Origin: CAYLSV01 sp964386435
GTDB lineage: Bacteria > Planctomycetota > Phycisphaerae > Tepidisphaerales > Tepidisphaeraceae
Assembly: GCA_964386435.1 (NCBI GenBank)
Contig: CAYLSV010000009.1
Coordinates: forward strand, 1 to 64,000
Direction: 5' to 3'
Length of the DNA stretch: 64,000 bases
Shown here: piece after piece, positions 1-8,320 of the stretch
Layout: every line of letters starts with the position of its first letter
Position numbering within the stretch: position 1 is the first letter of the stretch
The notes under the pieces: model-generated
Seen by the model: the letters and a program-made list of their open reading frames with translations, nothing else
Databases searched by the model: none
Told to the model about the DNA's origin: nothing
Translations under genes and position numbers: made by a program

Positions 1-25
1 CGCGGCGGTGGGGGCTTCAGCGACG
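1..25. repeat. Partial family A palindrome arm
   Basis: This is the 3' arm of the intergenic inverted repeat seen complete at 3927-4034 and 5832-5939. It ends in the shared tail TTCAGCGACG. It lies 19 bp downstream of the stop of the minus-strand methyltransferase gene; the other arm would be outside the window. Confidence 0.6.
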
Positions 26-44
26 CACGATGATCAGCAACGCC

Positions 45-698
45 TCACTTCTCCCGCACCGCCACGGCCACCGTGTAGCCGGGCGTTTGCTTGAGCTTGT
101 CGTAGTTGCCGAACGTCTCGCGGAAGTGCCGCTCGATAAATCGGCGGAGGCCGGTGACGACCACGACGCACAACCGGCCGCCGGGCTTGAGGTGGCGGTG
201 GGCATCGTGCATCAGGATCGAGAGCATCTCGCCGCCTGTCTTCGCCGGCAGGTTGCTGACGACGTTGTCGAACCGGGCGGCCGGGTCCACGCCGTCGAAC
301 CCGTGCCCGAGCCGGGCCGTGGCGTTGGGCAGCTGGTTCGCGGCGATGTTGCGGTTGGCGTACTCGACTGCCAGAAAATCCCGGTCCACCATCGTCACCC
401 GCCCCCGCGGCGCGTCGAGTGCCATCGCCAGGCCGATCGGCCCGTAGCCGCAGCCGAGGTCGAACGAGTGATCGGCCTCGCCGGCCTCGAAGTGGTCCAG
501 CAGCACCTTCGTTCCGTCGTCGAGCCCCCGCGGGCTGAACAGGCCCCACGTCGAGTGGAACTCAAGCGGCCGCCCCCGCACCGTTTCGGTGAATCGGATG
601 CCCTTCCGCAACGCCTCGACATCCACCAATTGACGCGCCTTCTTCGCCACGCGGCGACGGTAGGTACGATGCGGTCGGTTCAATGCCAGACGCCGCAC
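45..698 (-). CDS. RsmC/YbxB-like class I SAM-dependent methyltransferase
   Basis: A 217-residue protein with a Rossmann methyltransferase core. Motif I (FDLGCGYGPIGL) is at about 79-90, the acidic ribose-binding residue is in VDRD at 104-107, and the catalytic NxPx-type motif reads SNLPAK at 148-153. This is the pattern of the small 'MTS' family, which includes the 16S rRNA guanine-N2 methyltransferase RsmC and YbxB. The usual NPPF is replaced by NLPA, so the modified base cannot be assigned. The N-terminus is rich in Arg and Lys, which fits RNA binding. The start used is GTG at 698; it overlaps by 16 bp the start of the divergent gene at 683, so the promoters must lie inside the neighbouring coding regions or a start is misplaced. 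Confidence 0.8.
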   Translation of the reverse strand: MRRLALNRPHRTYRRRVAKKARQLVDVEALRKGIRFTETVRGRPLEFHSTWGLFSPRGLDDGTKVLLDHFEAGEADHSFDLGCGYGPIGLAMALDAPRGRVTMVDRDFLAVEYANRNIAANQLPNATARLGHGFDGVDPAARFDNVVSNLPAKTGGEMLSILMHDAHRHLKPGGRLCVVVVTGLRRFIERHFRETFGNYDKLKQTPGYTVAVAVREK

Positions 699-1489
699 TA
701 TCCGAGGCCCTCGACATGCTCGAGCGGCCGACCTCCGCCCACCGGCCGTGGCCGCTTTGGAAGACGCTGGTGGGCGGCGTGCTGTCGGCCGGGGTGTTGC
801 CGCTGGTGCGGTGGCCGGCGAGCTTCGACCAGCGGGCGCGGGCCGAGCGGTTCAAGCTGATCGCGGTGGCCGATCACGTGCACGTCGACGCCGACGCGGC
901 GGCACGGACCGGCGGGCCGCGGACGACTCACCAGGTCGTGGCGTACCTCGCCGCCGGGGCGATGGTGGCGCTCTTGGGCTTGACCTACTGGAACGGCGAG
1001 CTGCGCCCGATGCTCACCCGGCCCACGCTCTGGGGCGGGGCGTACCTGCTGGCGAGCGTCGTCGGCTACGGGGCACTCTACCTGAACCTCGCCCGCCACC
1101 GCCGCGGCGTGCGGCGGGTGCTGAGGGTCATGGGCGACGACCTGCACCGCCCGCCGGGTGTTGCGTGGCCGAAGTGGCGGTTCGTGCTGCCGGCGGTGAT
1201 CTTCGGGGCGTTGGGCTGGTTCTGGGCGGTGCCGATGTTCCTCGTCGGCGGGGCGCTGCGGCGGTGGGGCCTGGCCGAGGGCCGCCAAGCGTTGATCGAG
1301 GCCGCCCGCGGCAGCCGCCACCGGCTGGCCCGGCGGAAGGAATTGCCGCCATCAACCATCGGCCGGCGGGTGTGCCCGAACGAGCGCTGCGAGACGGAGC
1401 TGGCACCGGGGGCCAAGTTCTGCCCCACCTGCGGCACCGCAGCGACACCGCACAAACCCGGCGATGCCAGAGTCTTCGCCACCGGGTGA
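683..1489 (+). CDS. Membrane protein with C-terminal zinc ribbon
   Basis: A 268-residue protein of unknown function. About four hydrophobic stretches can be seen (near residues 25-45, 90-108, 115-135 and 172-192). After a basic linker, a zinc ribbon with CPNERC and CPTCG knuckles lies at about 231-251, followed by a short polar tail. The ribbon is probably cytosolic. It is the first gene of a plus-strand run leading to the ESCRT-III-like pair, so it may be a membrane anchor or sensor for that unit; this is inference from position only. ATG at 683 is the first in-frame start. Confidence 0.7.
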   Translation: MPDAALSEALDMLERPTSAHRPWPLWKTLVGGVLSAGVLPLVRWPASFDQRARAERFKLIAVADHVHVDADAAARTGGPRTTHQVVAYLAAGAMVALLGLTYWNGELRPMLTRPTLWGGAYLLASVVGYGALYLNLARHRRGVRRVLRVMGDDLHRPPGVAWPKWRFVLPAVIFGALGWFWAVPMFLVGGALRRWGLAEGRQALIEAARGSRHRLARRKELPPSTIGRRVCPNERCETELAPGAKFCPTCGTAATPHKPGDARVFATG

Positions 1490-1560
1490 TCCTTCCGGCC
1501 GATCGCCCGATTCCCCCGCAACTCCGATCAGGTTGATAGGATGCCCACACCGTGAGCCAC

Positions 1561-1650
1561 ATGCACGTCATCCTGAGCTACCTTGGCTGGTCGCTGTGCG
1601 GCTTGGGGCTCACGTGGCTGCTCGTCGCCGGGCGGAAGGGGCAGGCGTGA
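1561..1650 (+). CDS. 29-residue single-pass membrane peptide
   Basis: An ORF starting with ATG at 1561 (GTG at 1552 is an alternative) encodes 29 residues: a short polar start, one hydrophobic helix of roughly 20 residues (LSYLGWSLCGLGLTWLLVAG), then RKGQA. Its stop TGA (1648-1650) overlaps the GTG start of the next gene at 1647 as GTGA, a pattern typical of translational coupling. I know no family. The coupling and the clean transmembrane pattern support it being real. Confidence 0.5.
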   Translation: MHVILSYLGWSLCGLGLTWLLVAGRKGQA

Positions 1651-3119
1651 ACGTCATGGAGAACCGGGCCGACCCCAACTTCCACCGCGAGGGCGAGCGC
1701 GATCTGCTCCGCCACGTCGAGCGGCTCGTCAACAACGAGGGCGCCCGCGGCACGCTCAAAATCGACACCCGCCGCGGCCGCAGCGACGTGACCACGCTCG
1801 CCCGCACCGTCACCCGCAGCGACCAGACCATCGAGACCAAGCGGCTGATGATGGAGCTGAACAAGCCCGATGCCGAGTTGCAGCGGGCGCTGCCGCCGGG
1901 CGAGGTGCTGGACGTGGCGCTTGGCGGGCGCACGCTCTTGTTTTTCCCGACGAAGCTGGGCCACCTCCGCGTCGCCGCGTTGCCGCCGGTGCGCGAACTG
2001 ATCGAGGGCGTGCCGCCGGCGCCGGTCACGACAACCGAGCTCAAGCGCCGCCTGCGCGACCTCCCGCCGATCAGCGGCAACGCGCCGGTCACCACCGTCC
2101 TCGTCAGCACCGCCGGCTTCACGCCCGAGGCCCGCGCGCTGGTTTACCGCGACAAGCAGGGCGCCCAACTCCTCGCCGAGCCCGACGGCGCCGGTGGCTG
2201 GATGATCACCGCGCCCAAGGGTTTGGAAGACCTCGCCGCCACGCTCAACCCCGAGGCCGAGCCGGACAAGCGGCGGCGGGTCCGCGATTCGCTGGCCGAG
2301 AAGCAATTGGACCTCTTGACCGGCGGCGTGTCGCTGGAGAAGGTGGCCCAGGAGCTGAAGCTGCCGCCCAAGCTCGTCGCCGCCGAGGCCAAGAGTTTCG
2401 CCAAGGAGTCGCCGGGGCTGACGGTCAAGACGCTCGACGGCCACGCCGTGATGTACCGCGAGGGGGCCGGCCTTGGCACCTCCAGCGCCGCCCTCTCGAC
2501 CCCACCCGCCATGCCGATGATGGACAAACTCAAGAGCCTGTTCACCAACCGCGGCGAGGCGGAGAAGAAGGTCGCCTTCCTCTCCGAACGCCGCGCCGCC
2601 CTCGCCCAGCAACGTGATGCCCAGTACGACGAGATCGGCGTCCTCGAGGCCAAGGAAGCTGAGCTGCGCGAGACGTTCAAGACCAGCGACAACCCAATCG
2701 CCAAGCGCCGCCTGACCAGCCAGATCCTGCAGCTGCAAAAGGACCTCGGCCGCAAGCAGCAGCTCATCACCGTCCTGAACCAGCAGATCAACGTCGTCGG
2801 CACGCATTTGCACAACATGGAACTCGTCCGCCAGGGCGAGACGGCCGCGTTGCCCAACGCCGAGGAGATGGCCGAGGACGCCGCCAAGGCCGAGGAGGTC
2901 TTGGCCGATCTCCAAGCCGGCAGCGAGCTGGCCGACAGCGTCGCCGGCGTCTCGGTCAGCGGCATGACCGACGAGGAGCAGGCCCTGTACGAGCAACTCG
3001 AAGCCGCCACCGAGGTGCCGGAGGAACAAGCCCCCGACGCCCCCGCCCAACCCGCCACCCCCCAACGCCAACCCCAAACCGCCGCCCCGCAAAAACGGGC
3101 CGAACCCGAGCCCGGTTAA
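1647..3119 (+). CDS. Winged-helix plus ESCRT-III/Snf7-like protein (CHMP7-like order)
   Basis: About 490 residues from GTG 1647 (ATG 1656 is the alternative; the frame is open further upstream but the coding pattern starts here). Three parts are visible. Residues 1-200 are a mixed domain I do not recognise. Residues about 210-275 read as a winged helix: helices around VSLEKVAQELKLPPKLVAAE, then a strand-turn-strand LTVKTLDGHAVMYRE. From about 291 (MDKLKSLFTNR) there is a short amphipathic start, a long charged helical hairpin, a short helix beginning at PNAEEMAEDAAKAEEVL, then an acidic stretch with DEEQALYEQLEAA and a Pro/Gln tail. This is the layout of Snf7/CHMP proteins: amphipathic start, alpha1-alpha2 hairpin, alpha3/4, and an acidic C-terminal MIM-like helix. 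A winged helix before an ESCRT-III domain is the CHMP7 order. Family assignment is my inference; a generic coiled-coil protein is the alternative. Confidence 0.6.
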   Translation: MNVMENRADPNFHREGERDLLRHVERLVNNEGARGTLKIDTRRGRSDVTTLARTVTRSDQTIETKRLMMELNKPDAELQRALPPGEVLDVALGGRTLLFFPTKLGHLRVAALPPVRELIEGVPPAPVTTTELKRRLRDLPPISGNAPVTTVLVSTAGFTPEARALVYRDKQGAQLLAEPDGAGGWMITAPKGLEDLAATLNPEAEPDKRRRVRDSLAEKQLDLLTGGVSLEKVAQELKLPPKLVAAEAKSFAKESPGLTVKTLDGHAVMYREGAGLGTSSAALSTPPAMPMMDKLKSLFTNRGEAEKKVAFLSERRAALAQQRDAQYDEIGVLEAKEAELRETFKTSDNPIAKRRLTSQILQLQKDLGRKQQLITVLNQQINVVGTHLHNMELVRQGETAALPNAEEMAEDAAKAEEVLADLQAGSELADSVAGVSVSGMTDEEQALYEQLEAATEVPEEQAPDAPAQPATPQRQPQTAAPQKRAEPEPG

Positions 3120-3161
3120 CCCACCTCACCAATTCAAACCTCACCAAGTCACCAAGTCTTC

Positions 3162-3776
3162 ATGGCCCTCATCGACGAACTCTTCGGCAAGACCAAGTCG
3201 CTCAGCGAGCTGAGCCGGCAGGAGCTGCGCCGCGAGGAGATCCTGATCGGCAAGCAGCGGGACCGCTTGATGAAAAAGGTCGAAGACGCCGCCACGGCCA
3301 AGCAAAAAATCTTCAAGCAGGGCGGCGAGACGAAGTCGCCCGAACTCCGCCGGGCCCTCGCTCAGGACTTCGAGATGAAGAGCCAGGAGCAGCTGCTGGC
3401 CGCCCGCGAACTGACCGTCCGCGGCAAAGAGCTGCTCACCGTCAGCCGGCTACGCATGATGCGCGAGAACGAAGGCAAGGCCGCCACCTTCGGCCGCCTT
3501 AAGGTCAGCGAGAAGGACGTCGCCAAAATCAGCCAGATGATCGAGAGCGACACCGTCTCGCAGGAGATGTACCTCGAACAGCTCGACGAACTCCTGGGCC
3601 TCGGCGCCGAAGCCGACCGCGAGGCCCTGCTCGGCAGCGCCCTCGGCGAGCCGGGGCAGGAACTGATGGCCATCTGGGGCGACCTCGACCGCGGCCGCGT
3701 CAAGCCCGACGACGCCTATGACGAAGCCGACCGCGCCGTCCGCCAACGCCAAGCCTCCGGCGACGGCGCGAGCTGA
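3162..3776 (+). CDS. Second Snf7/PspA-like helical protein
   Basis: A 204-residue, almost entirely helical and highly charged protein. It opens with a short amphipathic segment, MALIDELFGKTKSLSEL, that recalls the MxLFGK opening of CHMP proteins. Residues about 20-105 form a basic helical hairpin with a loop near KQGGETKSPELRR; an acidic second half follows (YLEQLDELLGLGAEADRE) and the protein ends in an acidic/polar tail. A basic N-terminal hairpin followed by an acidic tail is the ESCRT-III electrostatic pattern. It starts 42 bp after the preceding gene and probably shares its transcript, suggesting a co-polymerising pair. PspA/Vipp1 are about 220-250 residues, so the length fits. The assignment is inference; no Vps4-like ATPase is seen in this window. 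Confidence 0.55.
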   Translation: MALIDELFGKTKSLSELSRQELRREEILIGKQRDRLMKKVEDAATAKQKIFKQGGETKSPELRRALAQDFEMKSQEQLLAARELTVRGKELLTVSRLRMMRENEGKAATFGRLKVSEKDVAKISQMIESDTVSQEMYLEQLDELLGLGAEADREALLGSALGEPGQELMAIWGDLDRGRVKPDDAYDEADRAVRQRQASGDGAS

Positions 3777-3926
3777 GCCGGCCACCTCCCGACATTGCTC
3801 CGCCAACGTGCACCCCCGTACGGATCGTGGTTGGAGCACGCGCCCTGTGGCTGCGGATCGGGGATTTACAGGTACAGACGCGCCCGCTCGAATTATGATC
3901 CCGGCAACCCGTTTTTACAAACCGAG

Positions 3927-4034
3927 CGTCGCTGAACCCGCCTCCGCCTCGGAGAGGCGGGGCTTCACAATGCGTGCGGCTCAACCCCGCTCGTGAAGCC
4001 CCGCCTCTACGAGGCGGAGGCGGATTCAGCGACG
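3927..4034. repeat. Family A inverted repeat, 108 bp
   Basis: The two arms, 3927-3969 and 3993-4034, are near-perfect inverted copies beginning CGTCGCTGA and ending TTCAGCGACG. Each arm is itself a hairpin (CCGCCTC/GAGGCGG). It lies between a plus-strand gene end (3776) and the minus-strand gene ending at 4026; the TGA stop of that gene falls inside the repeat arm. It may act as a bidirectional terminator. The rest of 3777-3926 shows nothing recognisable. Confidence 0.85.
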
Positions 4035-4271
4035 ACCGCGTTTATAGCGCCACGCCAGCGCTTCCTGATGCGCCATCCAGCGTGCGACCCGGCGATTCAG
4101 CAAGAGGGCGAACGGGAATGGAGCGAGTAGCACCGCCAGCGCAACCCTGACCCAGGTCGCTTCGTCCTCCCAGGTGAAGTACGTGAAGAAGCAGATTACC
4201 CACAGCACTGCAAAGTAGCGGGCCGAGATCCAGACCCGTGAGAGCATTGTAGAATAACTAGGCCCTGCCAT
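4026..4271 (-). CDS. Small two-helix membrane protein
   Basis: An 81-residue protein with two hydrophobic segments (about 18-32 and 40-58) and a basic C-terminus ending KRGRR. No family is recognised. It follows the aminopeptidase gene on the same strand by 33 bp and may share its transcript. ATG at 4271 gives the longest form; ATG at 4247 (MLSRVW) is equally plausible. Its stop codon is formed by the outer edge of the family A repeat, so the last residues may have been reshaped by the repeat. Confidence 0.55.
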   Translation of the reverse strand: MAGPSYSTMLSRVWISARYFAVLWVICFFTYFTWEDEATWVRVALAVLLAPFPFALLLNRRVARWMAHQEALAWRYKRGRR

Positions 4272-4304
4272 TGCACTCCGCGGTTACGACGTGGTGCCGG
4301 ATGA

Positions 4305-5756
4305 TTACCCTTCGGCGAGCTTCACCAATGTGCGGACGGCGAAGCCGGTGGCACCCTTCGCGTACAGGGGCAGATCCTTGCTCGTCTCGGCGGGGCCGGC
4401 GATGTCGAGGTGGAGCCACTTGGTGTCCTCGGGGACGAACAGCGAGAGGAACTCCGCGGCCGTGCAGGCGCTGCCCCAGCGGCCGGGGGAATTGACGACG
4501 TCGGCGCTTTGGGCACTTCGCAACTGCTCGGCGAAGTCCTCGCCGATGGGCAAACGCCAGAGCGGTTCGCCGGCGTGGTCGCTGGCGGCGCGGACGGTTT
4601 CCCAGAAGTCGTCGTGGCGGCCGAACGCGCCGGCACGCTGCTCGCCCAGGGCCACGACGCAGCCGCCGGTGAGGGTGGCGAGGTCGACGCACGCGGCGGG
4701 CTTGTACGTCTTGATGCCCCAGGCGAGGGCGTCGGCGAGCACCAGTCGCCCCTCGGCGTCGGTGTTGGTGATCTCGACGGTCACGCCGTTGAACATCTTC
4801 AGCACGTCGCCCGGCCGGTAGGCGTCGGGGCCGGGCATGTTCTCCGCCGCGGCCAGAATGCCGATGACATGGCGGTTGGTGCCGAGCGACGCCACAGCGT
4901 GCATAAGTCCGAGCACGGCCATGCCGCCGCACTTGTCGAAGATCATGCGGCCCATGCCGGCGGACGGCTTGATGCTGATGCCGCCGGTGTCGAACGTAAT
5001 GCTCTTGCCCACCACCAGCAGCGGCCGCTCGCCCTTTTTGATCTTGGCCGGCTTGTGCTCGAGGACGATCATCCGCGGCGGCTTGCCGCTGCCCTGGCCG
5101 ACGCCGATCAGGCCGCCCATGCCCAGCCGCGCCGCCTGCTTTTCATCCAGCACCTTCACGCCCAGGCCCAACTCCTTGCCCATCTGCTTGGCGAGGTCCG
5201 CCAGCGCCGGCGGGTGCAGCTCGTTGCCGGGGCGGGTGGCGATGGTGCGGGCGAAGTTCTGCGCCGTCGCCAGCGCCGCCCCGCGGTCGGCGGCCTTCTT
5301 GTTCGCCTTGTCGGTGACGACGTGCAGCGCGAGGTTGTTCGCCGCCTCGCCCTGGGCGGCGGTGCCGCGGTGCTCGGCGAAGTCGAAGCTGGCGAGCACG
5401 AACCCGGTGACGGCCGCCTCCACCTGGTCGGCGTCGGCGTCTTCGAGCAGCAGCGCGGCCTTGGCCGCCTTCATTTTCCGCAGCCGCCGGGCCGCCGCCG
5501 CGCCGGCGTGGCGGTAGTCCTTCAGCGCATCGCCCGGCAGCCCGGCGACAAGCAACGCGAGCTTGTCGTCGAGCATCTCGACCGCGACTTCGCCCGCTTT
5601 TCCCTCGAAAACCTTCCCTTTCCGCAGGCGGTCGATGGCATCGAGCTGCCCGGCCGGCCCGCCGCTGCTGCCGGCGAACGCGACGCACGCGGCGACATTC
5701 GCGGGCATGCTCGACGTGACCTTCACAGAGACCGGCGTGCTGGTGGGCAGGGGCAT
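4305..5756 (-). CDS. pepA: Leucyl aminopeptidase (M17)
   Basis: A 483-residue cytosolic metallo-exopeptidase that removes N-terminal residues, typically Leu, in peptide turnover. The C-terminal catalytic domain carries the M17 ligands: Lys and Asp of GKSITFDTGG (about 249-258), the Asp in MIFDKCGG, and Asp/Glu of NTDAEGR (about 329-335), whose Arg and the Lys of GISIKPS complete the active site. The first Gly-rich motif reads GKS rather than GKG, a minor change. The N-terminal regulatory domain is divergent. The start ATG at 5756 abuts a run of N, so a slightly longer N-terminus cannot be excluded, although MPLPTSTPV begins as expected for the family. Confidence 0.93.
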   Translation of the reverse strand: MPLPTSTPVSVKVTSSMPANVAACVAFAGSSGGPAGQLDAIDRLRKGKVFEGKAGEVAVEMLDDKLALLVAGLPGDALKDYRHAGAAAARRLRKMKAAKAALLLEDADADQVEAAVTGFVLASFDFAEHRGTAAQGEAANNLALHVVTDKANKKAADRGAALATAQNFARTIATRPGNELHPPALADLAKQMGKELGLGVKVLDEKQAARLGMGGLIGVGQGSGKPPRMIVLEHKPAKIKKGERPLLVVGKSITFDTGGISIKPSAGMGRMIFDKCGGMAVLGLMHAVASLGTNRHVIGILAAAENMPGPDAYRPGDVLKMFNGVTVEITNTDAEGRLVLADALAWGIKTYKPAACVDLATLTGGCVVALGEQRAGAFGRHDDFWETVRAASDHAGEPLWRLPIGEDFAEQLRSAQSADVVNSPGRWGSACTAAEFLSLFVPEDTKWLHLDIAGPAETSKDLPLYAKGATGFAVRTLVKLAEG

Positions 5757-5814
5757 NNNNNNNNNNNNNNNNNNNNNNNNNNNNNNNNNNNNNNNNNNNN
5801 NNNNNNNNNNNNNN
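5757..5814. other. Assembly gap (58 N)
   Basis: A run of N directly upstream of the aminopeptidase start. The upstream region of that gene is therefore missing. A family A palindrome begins 18 bp beyond the gap. Confidence 0.95.
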
Positions 5815-5831
5815 CCGCCACGGGTTGCGGG

Positions 5832-5939
5832 CGTCGCTGAAACCGCCTCCGCCTCATGGAGGCGGGGCTTCATGGGCGGGATCAACTTCGCACCATTGTG
5901 AAGCCCCGCCTCCACGAGGCGGAGGCGGTTTCAGCGACG
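5832..5939. repeat. Family A inverted repeat, 108 bp
   Basis: Arms begin CGTCGCTGAAACCGCC and end GGCGGTTTCAGCGACG; each arm contains its own CCGCCTC/GAGGCGG hairpin. It lies 9 bp downstream of the stop of the DUF255 gene at 5949. The whole element matches that at 3927-4034 in arms and length but differs in the central loop. Confidence 0.88.
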
Positions 5940-5948
5940 TTGATCTTC

Positions 5949-8126
5949 TCAGGCCGTCGGGGTCTTGCAGGCGCAGTCGCTTTGGCCGCAGTCGTGGGCG
6001 GGCTCGCCGCAGCCGGGGCCATTCACGCGGATCGTGCGGCTCACTGGCACGAGGCAGGCGGCGTCCGTGCAGGCCTGGTACGTCACCGTCACGTCGGCCG
6101 AGGCGGGCGGCTCCTCGAAGCGGAGTGTGGCCGTCACCTCGCCGGCAAGCTGATCGCCCGTCGGCAGGTCGGCCGTCGCGCCGTCGCAGCGGATCGTCGT
6201 CGGGATCAACTCGCCCGTGGTCGCCGGGCCGTTGAGGTGGTGGCGGTCGGCGATGTGGAGGGTGAGGGTGAGCGTGCGGTCGTCGTCCCAGCCGCCGCGG
6301 ATTTGCACGGCCGCCTCGGCAAGTTGGCGGGGCGTGGGCGGGGCATTCTGCACGCCGGCCTCGACGTGAACCGGGCCGTGGGCGGTGGCGTGGTGCAAGA
6401 GCGCCTCGACCATCGCCCCGCTGCCGCCGGGCTGGTCGTGCAGCGGGGCGGCGAAGCAGGCGAGGGTTTTCCCGGAGGTTTCGGCATCGCCGAGCCGCCG
6501 GGCGACGTCGGCGAGGACGGCCGCGCCCGCGGGCAGCGGGCTGTCGCTGTGGACCTTCTGCCGAACGATCACGTCGTCGGCCGACTCGGAGGAGAAGTAG
6601 TGGCCGCCGTTCGCCGCGTCGCCGAAGCGGTCATTCGCAGCAGCCAGCAACTGCTTGGCGACGGCGTGATGCTGCTGATCCTGCGTCGCGTCATACAAAT
6701 CGAGCAGCCCGGCGGCAAGGTGGGCGAAGTCGTCGAGCGTCGCGTCGAGCCCGGCGTCGGTCCGCTTCAAGTCGGCCACGTCGAACCGCCCCGCCGCCGC
6801 TTTGGCGGCCTTGAGGTAACGCGGCTCATCCAGCAACCGCCCGGCCACCGCGAGGCCGCAAATCATGAGGCCGTTCCACGAGGTGATGATTTTCGTGTCG
6901 ATTCGCGGCTGCTTCCGTTCGTCGCGGGCCGACTTCAACTTCTGCCGGAGTTTGGCCAGTTTCTCGTCCGCCAGCATCGCCCGCCAGTCGCCGGCGGCGA
7001 AGAGGACATTGTTCCGCGGCACGCCGCCGTCGTGGTGCGGGTCGGCGAAGTTGAAGCCGGCGGCGAGGCCGTAGGCGTTGAGGAAGTCGTCGGCGTTGTC
7101 GCCCAGCACCTCCCGCACCTGGTCCGGCGTCCACAGGTAGTTCAAGCCTTCGCGGCCATCCACCTCGGCGTCGATCGCGGCGATGAATCCGCCGCCGCCC
7201 GCGGACATCTCGCGGATCACAAAGTCGCAGACGCCGCGGGCGACGGCGGCGTAGCCCTCATCGTCGAACGCTTCCGCCGCCTGTGCGTAGACCTTGGCGA
7301 GCATCGCCTGGTCGTAGAGCATGATCTCGAAGTGCGGCACGAGCCACTTCGCGTCGGTGCTGTAGCGGTGGAAGCCCCCGCCGAGGTGGTCGCGGATGCC
7401 GCCGGCGGCCATGGCGTCGAGCGTCACCTTGAGCTGGTGCCGCCGGCCATCGTCGGGGCGAATGGTCTCGGCGGCGAGGCTGGCGAGCAGCAGCGTTTGG
7501 CGGGGAAACTTCGGGGCGTTGCCGAACCCGCCGAGGGCCGCGTCGAAGTCGCTTCGGCTGCGGGTTTCCAGCTCGATCGCCAAATCTTTGTCGAGCGTCA
7601 GCGGCTGCGTCGGCATCGGCGGCACGGCCAGTTTCCGCAGGATTTCCTCCATCTGCGCCGCCGTCGCCAGCGCCTCGCCGCGGCCCGTTTGCCAGTGCTC
7701 GCTGATCGCCTTCAGCAGCGTAGTGAACCCCGGCCGGCCGTGGGCGTCGGTCGGCGGGAAGTACGTGCCGCCGAAAAAGTACCGCAAGTCCGGCGTTAAA
7801 AAACAGCTCATCGGCCACCCGCCGCTGCGGGTCTGCACCTGCACCGCCGTCATATACAGTGCATCCACATCCGGCCGCTCCTCGCGGTCGACCTTCACGT
7901 TCACAAACCGCTCGTTCATCAAAGCCGCCACGTCCGCCGACTCGAACGACTCCCGCTCCATCACGTGGCACCAGTAACAAGTCGAGTATCCAACGGACAA
8001 AAAGATCGGCACATCCCGCCGCCGCGCCTCGGCGAACGCCTCCGGCCCCCACTCCCGCCAATCCACGGGATTCTCCGCATGCTGCCGCAAATACGGCGAC
8101 GACGACTCGGCAAGCTCATTGGGCAC
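5949..8126 (-). CDS. DUF255/YyaL-type thioredoxin protein with DsbD-alpha-like tail
   Basis: A 725-residue protein. Residues about 1-160 are the DUF255 thioredoxin-like domain, with the opening SSSPYLRQHAENPVDW and the redox motif CYWCH at 50-54. The middle part is the helical (alpha/alpha-barrel-like) region found in the YyaL/SPATA20 family, where members are annotated as putative thiol-disulfide or epimerase-like proteins without a firm reaction. Unusual is the extra C-terminal region from about 586: a beta-rich domain ending VTVTYQACTDAACLVP, which resembles the substrate-binding alpha domain of DsbD with its Cys pair (686-691), then a Cys-rich tail with four further Cys. No signal peptide is seen, so the tail's redox role would be cytosolic, which is odd. 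Confidence 0.85.
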   Translation of the reverse strand: MPNELAESSSPYLRQHAENPVDWREWGPEAFAEARRRDVPIFLSVGYSTCYWCHVMERESFESADVAALMNERFVNVKVDREERPDVDALYMTAVQVQTRSGGWPMSCFLTPDLRYFFGGTYFPPTDAHGRPGFTTLLKAISEHWQTGRGEALATAAQMEEILRKLAVPPMPTQPLTLDKDLAIELETRSRSDFDAALGGFGNAPKFPRQTLLLASLAAETIRPDDGRRHQLKVTLDAMAAGGIRDHLGGGFHRYSTDAKWLVPHFEIMLYDQAMLAKVYAQAAEAFDDEGYAAVARGVCDFVIREMSAGGGGFIAAIDAEVDGREGLNYLWTPDQVREVLGDNADDFLNAYGLAAGFNFADPHHDGGVPRNNVLFAAGDWRAMLADEKLAKLRQKLKSARDERKQPRIDTKIITSWNGLMICGLAVAGRLLDEPRYLKAAKAAAGRFDVADLKRTDAGLDATLDDFAHLAAGLLDLYDATQDQQHHAVAKQLLAAANDRFGDAANGGHYFSSESADDVIVRQKVHSDSPLPAGAAVLADVARRLGDAETSGKTLACFAAPLHDQPGGSGAMVEALLHHATAHGPVHVEAGVQNAPPTPRQLAEAAVQIRGGWDDDRTLTLTLHIADRHHLNGPATTGELIPTTIRCDGATADLPTGDQLAGEVTATLRFEEPPASADVTVTYQACTDAACLVPVSRTIRVNGPGCGEPAHDCGQSDCACKTPTA

Positions 8127-8174
8127 ACGGCAGCTTATGCGAACTCGATGCCGGGTTGGGAAGGGTCACGACTT

Positions 8175-8295
8175 GTGAAGGTAGCTGCGGACCCGCCGGT
8201 CCGCAGTGGAGACGTCCGAAACTCGCAAGAGCTTCAAATAGTCTCGGGTTCACGATCACGTCCACTGCGGCCCGGCGGGGCCGCAGCTACCTCAC
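8175..8295. repeat. Family B double-hairpin repeat, 121 bp
   Basis: Outer arms GGTAGCTGCGG and CCGCAGCTACC are inverted copies; each arm is itself a hairpin with a perfect 7-bp inner stem. The left stem is GCGGACC/GGTCCGC and the right stem GCGGCCC/GGGCCGC. It sits between the starts of the DUF255 gene and the end of the PfkB gene. Confidence 0.88.
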
Positions 8296-8320
8296 AGTGT
8301 CAATTTCGGAAGGCCTTCGT

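Noticed and set aside
30..860. A 276-codon plus-strand frame over the methyltransferase gene.
   Set aside because: It is antisense to a gene with clear methyltransferase motifs and has no recognisable domain.
1464..1646. N-terminal extension of the winged-helix/ESCRT-like gene.
   Set aside because: The extension overlaps the preceding gene end and the 29-residue peptide, and its translation is Pro/Arg-rich non-coding type; GTG 1647 is coupled to the peptide's stop.
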